Shown here in pieces: positions 35,527-44,600 of a stretch of DNA of 46,142 nucleotides (its first letter is position 1; each line of letters begins with the position of its first letter). Source of the stretch: JAJYRX01 sp041655275 (GTDB lineage: Bacteria; Pseudomonadota; Gammaproteobacteria; Burkholderiales; Burkholderiaceae_B); NCBI GenBank assembly GCA_041655275.1, contig JBBAFU010000017.1:1-46142 (forward strand), read 5' to 3'. Both the position numbers and the translations under genes were made by a program. The notes beneath the pieces are model-generated. The model saw only the letters and a program-made list of their open reading frames with translations. It was not told the DNA's origin and ran no database searches.

Positions 35527-37149
35527 ATGTCTGACAACATCATGACCGCGCCCCGGATGAATCTGCTGGATGAGGCTTTGATTCGATGGCGCAGCACTTG
35601 CAGCGGCAAACCGCACAAAAGCACATTGCCCGAGCTTATGACTGCTCTGGCCAACGACAAGGTTCGTGATTTCCCGGCGCTGCGCCCGCACCAGCGCCAC
35701 CCCTGGCATGCTTTTCTGGTGCAACTGGCTGTCATCTCCCTGCACCACCAGGGGCAAGCCAGCCCCTGGCACTCAGCCGAAGAGTGGCAGGCCGCCATCA
35801 GGGCACTGACGCCGGATGATAGCGACGATGCGCCCTGGAGCCTGATTGCACCACCGGAGCGCCCGGCTTTGCTGCAGGCGCCGGTACCGGGTGAAGACCC
35901 TTCGAGCTGGAAAAACCGCGTGTTTGCCGCTGATGCGCTCGATATGCTGGTGACATCCAAGAACCATGATTTGAAGGCTGCTCGTGCACGGCACGCGCAG
36001 GCCGATGATTGGCTCTTTGCACTGCTCAGCCTGCAGACGCAGGAGGGCTTTCTTGGTGCCGGCAACTATGGCGTTTCGCGCATGAATGGAGGTTTTGCCA
36101 GCCGCCCCGGTGTAGGTGTGACCCCGGTTGGCCAATGGGGTCTGCGCTGGCAGTCCGATATCGCCAGCCTTCTAAAGGAGCGCGAGCGCATTGCCGACCT
36201 GTTCGGCCTGGCACGCCAGAACGGGTACGCGCTTGTATGGCTCCTGCCATGGTCAGGAATGGAATCCCTGGACATGGGCTCTCTTGATCCCTTCTATATT
36301 GAAATCTGCCGCCGCGTCCGACTTGCGATGCACAACGGTCAAATCGTGGCGCACACCACCGGCAGCAAGGTGGCACGTATCGCCGCTGCGGACCGCAATG
36401 GTATGACCGGAGACCCGTGGACGCCCATTGAGGTTGCACAGGGAAAGGCCTTGACCGTTTCGCGCAACGGCTTCGACTACAAGCTGATGAGTGAACTGCT
36501 CACAGGTGAGGAGTATACAAACGGCGCGGCATGGCGTCTCGAAAACCGACCCCGGGACATGATCCTCCAGGCCATCGCGCAAGTGACGGTGCGTGGCCAG
36601 GGCAAGACCGAGGGCTATCACGAGCGGCGCGTGCCCATCCCCCCGAAGCTGCGCCTGCGACTGATGGGCGAACAGCGTCCCGTATTTGCTGCGCACGCAA
36701 GAAAACGAATAGCGTCCATCGCAAAAATGCGCAGTCTGCTCTGGAGTGCCTTGACATTGCTGTTTGCCAATGGAAAGGACAAACAGCAAGATGACACCGT
36801 GAAAAACCGAGCCAACCGCTTTGCCCGACCTTTCGAGCAGCAGGAAGACACCCGATTCTTTCACGATCTGATATTGCTCGCCGAAGCCAGAGACGAACAA
36901 GAAGAAGCCGAAGTGGAGCTGCAATGGCTGCTCGATATGGCGTCTCGTGCCGAAAAGATTCTGGAACATGCATTCCAGGCGGGGCCGCGTAGTGGAATTC
37001 AGAGATACAAGGCGCGCTCAGCTGCCCTGTCCCGTTTTCACGGCGGCCTTCGCGGTGGAAGGAACCCGCCATTTCCAGAACTGGTGAATCACTACGACAG
37101 GCAGCGCTCTGCCCAACAAACTATCCAACAAGGAGGCATAAATGGCTGA
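35527..37149 (+). CDS. casA: Cascade large subunit Cse1 (CasA, Cas8e)
   Basis: A 540-residue large subunit of type I-E Cascade, which reads the PAM and recruits Cas3. Recognisable regions are MNLLDEALIRWRSTCSGKPHKSTLPELMTAL, FPALRPHQRHPWHAFLVQLAVISLHH, FLGAGNYGVSRMNGGFASRPGVGVTP (the loop region) and the C-terminal helical bundle. It lies 40 bp after cas3, and its end overlaps cse2 by 8 bp. The length fits the family (about 500-550). Confidence 0.95.
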   Translation: MSDNIMTAPRMNLLDEALIRWRSTCSGKPHKSTLPELMTALANDKVRDFPALRPHQRHPWHAFLVQLAVISLHHQGQASPWHSAEEWQAAIRALTPDDSDDAPWSLIAPPERPALLQAPVPGEDPSSWKNRVFAADALDMLVTSKNHDLKAARARHAQADDWLFALLSLQTQEGFLGAGNYGVSRMNGGFASRPGVGVTPVGQWGLRWQSDIASLLKERERIADLFGLARQNGYALVWLLPWSGMESLDMGSLDPFYIEICRRVRLAMHNGQIVAHTTGSKVARIAAADRNGMTGDPWTPIEVAQGKALTVSRNGFDYKLMSELLTGEEYTNGAAWRLENRPRDMILQAIAQVTVRGQGKTEGYHERRVPIPPKLRLRLMGEQRPVFAAHARKRIASIAKMRSLLWSALTLLFANGKDKQQDDTVKNRANRFARPFEQQEDTRFFHDLILLAEARDEQEEAEVELQWLLDMASRAEKILEHAFQAGPRSGIQRYKARSAALSRFHGGLRGGRNPPFPELVNHYDRQRSAQQTIQQGGING

Positions 37150-37693
37150 AACCACCAATACTGGCCAGAATGCTCCGAGCCCAAAGGCCAATCCATACTC
37201 TGCCCTGGCCGCCTATCTGCGCCGGATTGAAAAAACCGACACTGGTGACAGGGCTGCATTGGCGCGACTGAGTCCAGATAAACCGTTACGACCCAATGAA
37301 ATCGCTGCGCTGTCACGCGCCTTGCTGGCGGCGGGGCTGGCCCCCGATAAATGGCACCCATCGAACTGGAATCGCTGGGCGCTGATCGCCCACGGCATGG
37401 CGCTGGCCGGACACGATGACACCAGGCGCCTGGGCGCACAACTGTCCCAGGCTGGTGTCGCAGAGCCGCGAGTCACCAAGCTTCTGACTGCGCGCGGCGA
37501 TGCTTTCATCCAGCTCCTTCCCAGCTTATTGCGTTTGCTTGCCAGCAAAGGGGTGGCACCCAACTGGTATGAGCTGGGGCCTCTTATCCACAAACAAGAC
37601 GGCAAAGGAGCGGACCAGCAGGATGCCGAGCAGATCCGCCTGCGTATTGCCGGTAATTATTTCTCGCAACAAGCGAAGAAAAACGCTGCATGA
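37142..37693 (+). CDS. casB: Cascade small subunit Cse2 (CasB)
   Basis: A 183-residue, all-helical protein. YLRRIEKTDTGDRAALARLSPDKPLRPNEIAALSRALLAAGL matches the Cse2 N-terminus, and the end FSQQAKKNAA is basic. Two copies line the Cascade belly and hold the displaced strand. It overlaps cse1 by 8 bp and is 33 bp from cas7. Confidence 0.94.
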   Translation: MAETTNTGQNAPSPKANPYSALAAYLRRIEKTDTGDRAALARLSPDKPLRPNEIAALSRALLAAGLAPDKWHPSNWNRWALIAHGMALAGHDDTRRLGAQLSQAGVAEPRVTKLLTARGDAFIQLLPSLLRLLASKGVAPNWYELGPLIHKQDGKGADQQDAEQIRLRIAGNYFSQQAKKNAA

Positions 37694-37726
37694 ATATCGC
37701 CACCAATCATTTCGGAGACATTGATC

Positions 37727-38911
37727 ATGATTTTGCCTCGCTTTCTGCAGATTCATACTCTGCACAACTATCCCGCCGCCCTGCTCAACCGCGATGATGC
37801 CGGTCTGGCCAAGCGCCTGCCCTATGGCGACACAATCCGCACGCGAATATCCTCGCAATGTCGCAAGCGCCACTGGCGGGTGGCGGAAGATACCCATGCC
37901 TTGAAAAACCTGAATGTACCCATGGCGGTACGTTCACGAGAGATTCCCCGTCTGATCAAGAAACGCCTCGAGACTTCCGGCTTGTCCGACGCACTGGCCC
38001 AAATCGCAGTCGAGAGCTTGCGCGCGGCCGGGCTGATGGACAAGGCCAAGGATCTCAAAGGCGATAAGGCGCTGGAAACAGGTCAGGCCGTGCTCCTTGG
38101 GCATGCGGAAATCGATTATCTGGTACAGCGCTGCGCCAGCCTCGCCAGCGAACATTCGGAAGAGAAGGACCTCAAATCGGCAATCGCTGACTTTCTCAAG
38201 GCAGAAAAGAAAAACATTGAAGCGCTGCGGCTGGGCAGCGGGCTCGAGTCTGCACTGTTCGGCCGCATGGTCACGTCCGACGTCCTGGCAAACCGCGATG
38301 CTTCAATCTATGTCGCGCATGCCTTCACGGTACATGAAGCACAAGTCGAGAACGATTACTTCACGGTCGTGGATGACTTGCTACGTGACGCCGGGGAGAC
38401 CGGCTCCGCCGGTATTTTCGACACTGAACTCGCAAGCGGCCTGTACTACGGTTACGTGGTGATCGACGTACCCCAACTGATCGCCAATCTCGAGGGCATT
38501 GCCAGCGAAGAATGGGCGCAAGGATCGACGGAACAACGCGCATTGGCCGGTCAAGTGGTTCAGAACCTGCTCCATCTGATCGCAACCGTCAGCCCCGGCG
38601 CCAAACGTGGCTCCACTGCGCCATTTGGCTGGGCTGCATTCATGCTGGTGGAAGCGGGCGACTGGCAACCACGCAGTCTTGCAGGTGCGTTTCAGAATGC
38701 GCTGCCACTGCGGCAAGATGCAATGCGCGAGACCGCGGTACAGCGTCTGTCAGACGAGCTGTCCCGCCTGGACGCTGCGTACGGCGCACCTTTGGCAAGA
38801 CGGTTTCTGGCCACGGATGAAGTATCCATACCTGGTGCAGAACGCCTGTCGCTGCAGGCTTTGAGCGAGTGGGCACGGAATTCCGTCGTACAAGCGCAAG
38901 CGGAGGCATGA
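37727..38911 (+). CDS. casC: Cascade backbone subunit Cas7e (CasC, Cse4)
   Basis: A 394-residue RAMP protein that forms the six-copy backbone along the crRNA. Conserved: FLQIHTLHNYPAALLNRDDAGLAKRLPYGDTIRTRISSQCRKRHWR at the N-terminus, ALFGRMVTSDVLANRDASIYVAHAFTVHEAQVENDYFTVVDDL, and ASGLYYGYVVIDVPQL. ATG 37727 is chosen over TTG 37721 for better spacing from GGAG. It is slightly longer than the E. coli protein (363). Confidence 0.95.
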   Translation: MILPRFLQIHTLHNYPAALLNRDDAGLAKRLPYGDTIRTRISSQCRKRHWRVAEDTHALKNLNVPMAVRSREIPRLIKKRLETSGLSDALAQIAVESLRAAGLMDKAKDLKGDKALETGQAVLLGHAEIDYLVQRCASLASEHSEEKDLKSAIADFLKAEKKNIEALRLGSGLESALFGRMVTSDVLANRDASIYVAHAFTVHEAQVENDYFTVVDDLLRDAGETGSAGIFDTELASGLYYGYVVIDVPQLIANLEGIASEEWAQGSTEQRALAGQVVQNLLHLIATVSPGAKRGSTAPFGWAAFMLVEAGDWQPRSLAGAFQNALPLRQDAMRETAVQRLSDELSRLDAAYGAPLARRFLATDEVSIPGAERLSLQALSEWARNSVVQAQAEA

Positions 38912-38912
38912 A

Positions 38913-39650
38913 GTGCAAGCTGACCTGGAACGCTATTTGATATTGCGCCTGGCTTCTCCTCTGATGGCCTTCGGCGGTGAAACCATAGACAACCTGGGCG
39001 TCATCCGCGACTTTCCGGCCTTGTCCATGATCACCGGTCTGATCGCCAATGCGCTGGGTTGGGATCGCAGTGAAGTGGAACGACACGATTCTCTTCAATG
39101 GCGCTTGCACATGGGTTGCGTGCTAGCGCCCGGCGGGCAGCGCATTCAGGATTTTCAGACTGCCCAGCTGAACAAGAATGACAAGGCCTGGACAAGCTGG
39201 GGCGTGCCAGAAATCCGTGCGGGCGGCGCCGGCACCTACGCCGGACCGCATCTGCGCTACCGTGATTATCACGCGGATCTTTGCGCGTGGGTCGCACTGA
39301 CGCTGCGGCCAGCCGCAGTGTTTCCGACACTGGACGACATCGCTGTCCGGCTGGACAAGCCGCTACGTCCTCTATTCATTGGCCGCAAACCCTGCCTGCC
39401 AACAGATCGTCTGCTGGCCGGATGGCAGTCGGCGGCGGACGTGCGCAGTGCACTGCAGGCAATTGTCTCCGAAGAGGGCGCAGCCACGCCCACCTCCGGC
39501 TGGCGTGCTCAATGGCCCGATGATGAAGGCACGCAAGAGGGTGATCATCGCCTGGATGTCTGCGATGAACGCAACTGGAGCAGCGGCATGCACGGCGGCT
39601 GGCGCCCAGTCCGTGAAGCCCTGCTATCCCCAATGGAGACCGCGACATGA
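38913..39650 (+). CDS. casD: Cascade subunit Cas5e (CasD)
   Basis: A 245-residue RAMP protein that caps the 5' handle of the crRNA. Family marks: YLILRLASPLMAFGGETIDNLGVIRDFPALSMITGLIANALGW, then DFQTAQL and GTYAGPHLRYRDYHADLCAWVALTL, and PLFIGRKPCLPTDRLLAG. It starts with GTG at 38913, one base after the cas7 stop, and overlaps cas6e by 4 bp. Confidence 0.95.
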   Translation: MQADLERYLILRLASPLMAFGGETIDNLGVIRDFPALSMITGLIANALGWDRSEVERHDSLQWRLHMGCVLAPGGQRIQDFQTAQLNKNDKAWTSWGVPEIRAGGAGTYAGPHLRYRDYHADLCAWVALTLRPAAVFPTLDDIAVRLDKPLRPLFIGRKPCLPTDRLLAGWQSAADVRSALQAIVSEEGAATPTSGWRAQWPDDEGTQEGDHRLDVCDERNWSSGMHGGWRPVREALLSPMETAT

Positions 39651-40402
39651 CTCCTCAACAACTCTATCTGATGCACAGCAAGCCGGATACTAGCCTGCTG
39701 GCCACCTGGATGGCACGCCACCGCACTCGTGATCTTGGCGAAGCCCTGCATGGACTCCTGCATGCCGCCTTCGGCCAGCATGCGCCCCAGCCTTTCCGCT
39801 ATCTGGATGAGCTCCGGGGGTTACTGGCCTATACCCCACTGGATGAACCCGCGACGGCCGCTCAAATCGCAAAGGCTGAACCCCTTGCTGCACAGGCACT
39901 CGGCCTGACTGATCACAATGGCAATGGACGTTATCGCTTGCGCGCCTTTCCGACACAATGGCCCAGGGACAGGATGCTTGGCTTCGAGGTTCGCGTCCGC
40001 CCGACCGTACGCTCCGGCAAGCAGGAACAGGACGCCTTTCTTCATGCCGTCAAATTGGCCGGCGGCTCACAAGGTGCGCCAGTGCAGCGTGAAAACGTCT
40101 ATGTGCAATGGCTGCATCACCATCTGAACGGCCCGGATGCATCATTACGCCAACCCTGGCAAGGCGCTGTGGAAATACTTGATGTCAGGATGAACTCCTT
40201 CACCCGCAACAAGGTCATGCGGCGCACCCAGGCGGTTAACGGACAGCCACGCCGAGGTCACGCTATTGAAGGGCCCGACGCCGTTCTAAGTGGCCGGCTT
40301 CGCATTGCCGACCCCGATGCCTTCAACAGGCTGCTGATGCGGGGCGTGGGACGGCACCGCGCCTATGGTTTTGGCATGTTGCTCCTGCACAGCATCCACT
40401 GA
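39647..40402 (+). CDS. casE: CRISPR RNA endoribonuclease Cas6e (CasE)
   Basis: A 251-residue endonuclease that cleaves the repeat hairpin and stays bound to it. The C-terminal Gly-rich loop GVGRHRAYGFGMLLL is present. RDLGEALHGLLHAAFG aligns with the E. coli region containing catalytic His20, making His35 the probable catalytic residue. The N-terminus (MTPQQLYLMHSKPDTSLLATWMARH) is longer and unlike the usual opening beta strand. It overlaps cas5e by 4 bp. Confidence 0.94.
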   Translation: MTPQQLYLMHSKPDTSLLATWMARHRTRDLGEALHGLLHAAFGQHAPQPFRYLDELRGLLAYTPLDEPATAAQIAKAEPLAAQALGLTDHNGNGRYRLRAFPTQWPRDRMLGFEVRVRPTVRSGKQEQDAFLHAVKLAGGSQGAPVQRENVYVQWLHHHLNGPDASLRQPWQGAVEILDVRMNSFTRNKVMRRTQAVNGQPRRGHAIEGPDAVLSGRLRIADPDAFNRLLMRGVGRHRAYGFGMLLLHSIH

Positions 40403-40412
40403 AATACGACCT

Positions 40413-41306
40413 ATGCTGAAAGGCCGACTCGGGCTTGAAAAAGCCCGCATCCCGCATTCCGACCGTCACGGATTGCTTTGGCTGTCACGCGGCGAGCTGT
40501 GCGTAATCGACGGTTGCCTGCATTTTCTGCGCGGCAGGGACAGTCTGACACCAGGTCTCGACCAGATACCCCATCAGGCTGTCTCCATGATTCTTCTGGG
40601 TCCGGGCGGCAGCGTTACGCAGGATGCTCTGCGACTGCTGGCACGTCACGGAACACTCCTGGCTGCGGTTGGTGAAGACGGAGTACGCAGCTATACCGCA
40701 CCACCCTTGCTTCCTGATCGCTCCGATGTCGCCCGCCGCCAGGCCGAGCTCTGGGGCAATCCAAGACGCAGGATCAGCGTGGCACGCCACATGTATGCAT
40801 TGCGCCTGGGCGAGGTTCTGCCACACCGTGAGCTTTCAACCTTACGCGGGATCGAAGGCGCACGAGTAAAGAACATGTACCGCCTGATGGCAGACAAATA
40901 CGATCTCAAATGGTCGGGTCGACATTATGATCGCGCCAACCCAAATGCGACTGATATTCCAAACCAGGCGATCAATCACGCCGCCACAGCGGTTCAGGCA
41001 GCGGCCGCCATTGCAGTGCAAGCACTCGCCGCACTGCCGCCCCTCGGATTCATCCATGAGGACTCCGGCCAATCATTCGTGCTTGATATTGCAGACCTGT
41101 ACCGTGAAAAAATTACGCTACATATTGCATTTACCGCAGCCAAGCAGGCAGAAAACTCAGATCAAACAATAGATCGGCTGGTTCGGCGCGAAGCCGCTCT
41201 TATCTTCCGAAAGCAGCAAGTAATTGCTGCAATGATTGACAGCATAAAGAAAATTTTGCGTATGGACGAGCTCGGTGATGGCACTAGTCGTAGTCGTGAT
41301 TCGTGA
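40413..41306 (+). CDS. cas1: CRISPR integrase Cas1e
   Basis: A 297-residue integrase. The active site residues are Glu148 (RGIEGARV), His215 (LGFIHEDSG) and Asp228 (LDIADLYR); their spacing of 67 and 13 equals that of E. coli Cas1 (141, 208, 221). ATG 40413 is used; a longer reading would enter cas6e. It overlaps cas2 by 29 bp, the usual arrangement. The protein should be competent for spacer capture. Confidence 0.96.
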   Translation: MLKGRLGLEKARIPHSDRHGLLWLSRGELCVIDGCLHFLRGRDSLTPGLDQIPHQAVSMILLGPGGSVTQDALRLLARHGTLLAAVGEDGVRSYTAPPLLPDRSDVARRQAELWGNPRRRISVARHMYALRLGEVLPHRELSTLRGIEGARVKNMYRLMADKYDLKWSGRHYDRANPNATDIPNQAINHAATAVQAAAAIAVQALAALPPLGFIHEDSGQSFVLDIADLYREKITLHIAFTAAKQAENSDQTIDRLVRREAALIFRKQQVIAAMIDSIKKILRMDELGDGTSRSRDS

Positions 41307-41595
41307 TCAACCTGGACGTTTCCACGGGTTCCTTTCCTCCACCATGCTCGAGGTGGCGCCCAATATTTTCGTCTCGCCGCGCATGAGTCCAAGAGTACGC
41401 ACTCGTATTTGGGGTGTGCTGAGCGACTGGTACCATTACGACCCTCAAGGCAGCATCGTAATGGTATGGCGTGACCTGAACGCCGTGGGCGGTATCGGTG
41501 TATCCAATTTAGGAGAGCCGCCCCGTGAGCTGGTGGAAGCTGACGGCATGTGGCTGGTGCGGCGTTCAGTTCCAAAAAACAAAGGGAATATGTAA
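41278..41595 (+). CDS. cas2: CRISPR adaptation protein Cas2e
   Basis: About 105 residues, somewhat longer than E. coli Cas2 (94). ALVVVVIRDQPGRFHGFLSSTMLEVAPNIFVSPRMSPRVRTRIWGVL is the Cas2e core. ATG 41278 (or GTG 41275) overlaps the end of cas1. It is the last cas gene and ends just 49 bp before the first repeat. It forms the scaffold of the Cas1-Cas2 integration complex. Confidence 0.95.
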   Translation: MALVVVVIRDQPGRFHGFLSSTMLEVAPNIFVSPRMSPRVRTRIWGVLSDWYHYDPQGSIVMVWRDLNAVGGIGVSNLGEPPRELVEADGMWLVRRSVPKNKGNM

Positions 41596-41644
41596 ACTGC
41601 ACTTACGAGAATTTCTCTAGCATGACAACAACTTAACATCTAGA
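41596..41644 (+). promoter_or_regulatory. CRISPR leader
   Basis: A short AT-rich stretch separates cas2 and the first repeat and ends in CATCTAGA, similar to the TTTAGA that precedes the first repeat in E. coli. The repeat orientation (the GGGGATA end points away from cas2) puts the leader here. An imperfect IHF-like match (TGACAACAACTTA, 7 of 9 fixed positions) lies inside. The leader is unusually compact, so part of its function may lie within the 3' end of cas2. Confidence 0.7.
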
Positions 41645-44600
41645 GGTTGCCCCGCGTGCGCGGGGATAGGCCCGTCGGGGTTGTTCAGGAAGTACGTCTC
41701 GCCCTGGTTGCCCCGCGTGCGCGGGGATAGGCCCACGGGCGTCACCGCGCTGATCGGCTCAAGCCCGGTTGCCCCGCGTGCGCGGGGATAGGCCCCTTCG
41801 GCATTTGGAATTGACGGACGAGCAGCGGGTTGCCCCGCGTGCGCGGGGATAGGCCCGGCTGAGCACCGGGTGAAGCACGGGAGCACGAGGTTGCCCCGCG
41901 TGCGCGGGGATAGGCCCAGGCTTGGGGCCAGATTGCAGGCGTCTTCGTAGGTTGCCCCGCGTGCGCGGGGATAGGCCGTGAACGTGTACGTGATCGGATC
42001 ATGCAGGGTGGGTTGCCCCGCGTGCGCGGGGATAGGCCCATCACGATCAGGCAAGGCCGCGCGCCCAAGGGGGTTGCCCCGCGTGCGCGGGGATAGGCCC
42101 TCGCTAGTGGAGGCCAATATCGGTGTGAAGATGGTTGCCCCGCGTGCGCGGGGATAGGCCCGAAATGGTGGGATGGCTTTTCCAGCCCAGCCCGGTTGCC
42201 CCGCGTGCGCGGGGATAGGCCCACTCCGAGGCCATGCGTCTGTACGCCGAGGATGGTTGCCCCGCGTGCGCGGGGATAGGCCCGATCTGCTTGCAACCGA
42301 AATGAAGCGCACCGGGGTTGCCCCGCGTGCGCGGGGATAGGCCCAGAGCCGCCCGCCCGAGAAAATGACTTGGCCGGGTTGCCCCGCGTGCGCGGGGATA
42401 GGCCCTACCTTCATCGCAGCCGCCACCTTATCGGCCAGGTTGCCCCGCGTGCGCGGGGATAGGCCCTTCTCGGCAGCCGCCGCCGCTTCCTGGCTCACGG
42501 TTGCCCCGCGTGCGCGGGGATAGGCCCAAGCGCATCGTCGATTATGTGCTCAATGGTGAGGTTGCCCCGCGTGCGCGGGGATAGGCCCTGCTCGCGCTGG
42601 GTCTTCAAGCCAGCAGTGATGGTTGCCCCGCGTGCGCGGGGATAGGCCCGAGCCGCCAAGAAATGATCACCACCGCACAGGGGTTGCCCCGCGTGCGCGG
42701 GGATAGGCCGTGCCCAGGCTGGGGTTTTGCGTACTGCCGGGAGGTTGCCCCGCGTGCGCGGGGATAGGCCCCGGGTTTCCGGTTTCCCTATGTTTAAAAT
42801 AGGGGTTGCCCCGCGTGCGCGGGGATAGGCCCCTTTGTCATACCGTCATAAAGGGCGTCCAACAGGTTGCCCCGCGTGCGCGGGGATAGGCCCAGAACAC
42901 GCCGATCACGTGTAGATATCGCGCAGGTTGCCCCGCGTGCGCGGGGATAGGCCGTTTACCGTGCAATTCGAGAGCCTGATTACAAAGGTTGCCCCGCGTG
43001 CGCGGGGATAGGCCCTATAAAAAGAGAACTTGCCTATGGGTAGGAGGGGTTGCCCCGCGTGCGCGGGGATAGGCCCGTCGCGCATGACGGTATCGCAGAT
43101 GACGGAGCGGTTGCCCCGCGTGCGCGGGGATAGGCCCGATGGTGCCCTTATAGGCTTCGGGCGCCACCAGGTTGCCCCGCGTGCGCGGGGATAGGCCCGC
43201 GCGACACAAGCACGGGGATACAGACTGATGGGTTGCCCCGCGTGCGCGGGGATAGGCCCCCGAGCATCCGGGCCGCCGCCATCGCTCTTTGGGTTGCCCC
43301 GCGTGCGCGGGGATAGGCCCTGCTGATCCGCCGACATGCGCGCCAGATCGCGGGTTGCCCCGCGTGCGCGGGGATAGGCCCCGGGCGTCATCAGGTAGAT
43401 TCCACCCCCAAGAGGTTGCCCCGCGTGCGCGGGGATAGGCCCTTGCGCCACCGGCAATCATCGTCCACCCGATGGGTTGCCCCGCGTGCGCGGGGATAGG
43501 CCGTATGAGGTTGAGACCATGCCCATGCCTATAGAGGTTGCCCCGCGTGCGCGGGGATAGGCCGTGATTGATCCGGGGAGGCTGTTTGATCGGGGAGGTT
43601 GCCCCGCGTGCGCGGGGATAGGCCCTGCCATTCCATCAGCGAGGTCTCCAATCACTAGGTTGCCCCGCGTGCGCGGGGATAGGCCCTTCGACCTGCTCCT
43701 TGTAGACCTGGCGATTCAGGTTGCCCCGCGTGCGCGGGGATAGGCCCCAGGCGCTGTCTGCTCGATGGATCAAGGCCAAGGTTGCCCCGCGTGCGCGGGG
43801 ATAGGCCCGTGCAATTTCTTCAATCGACCAGCTGCGGGACGGTTGCCCCGCGTGCGCGGGGATAGGCCCGAGTACGACGCGTTATTGAGAGCGCTGCAAG
43901 AGGTTGCCCCGCGTGCGCGGGGATAGGCCCTGGAGCTATACGAACGTCGCGCAGGTGCAGCCGGTTGCCCCGCGTGCGCGGGGATAGGCCCGTGAGATCA
44001 GGGTAAGTCACCCGTATCCACGCGGTTGCCCCGCGTGCGCGGGGATAGGCCCCCTTCGCGCAGAAATATCTGCACTACGGGAAAGGTTGCCCCGCGTGCG
44101 CGGGGATAGGCCCCCGCATGAATAAAGGGTTTCAGGAATGATGATGGTTGCCCCGCGTGCGCGGGGATAGGCCCATGGACACACGGTGCCATTCCGTCTC
44201 TTCGATGGTTGCCCCGCGTGCGCGGGGATAGGCCCCCGGTAGTTATCGCACAAGTCCTCCAGCATCAGGTTGCCCCGCGTGCGCGGGGATAGGCCCAGTG
44301 GCGTACTGAAACCGCTAAAATCCCTGCTGGTTGCCCCGCGTGCGCGGGGATAGGCCCTGCACTTCATAGACTCGCACAGGATGCTATTTGGTTGCCCCGC
44401 GTGCGCGGGGATAGGCCCACTTTCATCGCTTTCAAGTATGCCACGCTCTGGGTTGCCCCGCGTGCGCGGGGATAGGCCCTATCACAGTTAGTAGGCCATG
44501 CTAGTCGGATTGGTTGCCCCGCGTGCGCGGGGATAGGCCCCCAAAGCCCCTCGTAAATCTCCTGCTCATACAGGTTGCCCCGCGTGCGCGGGGATAGGCC

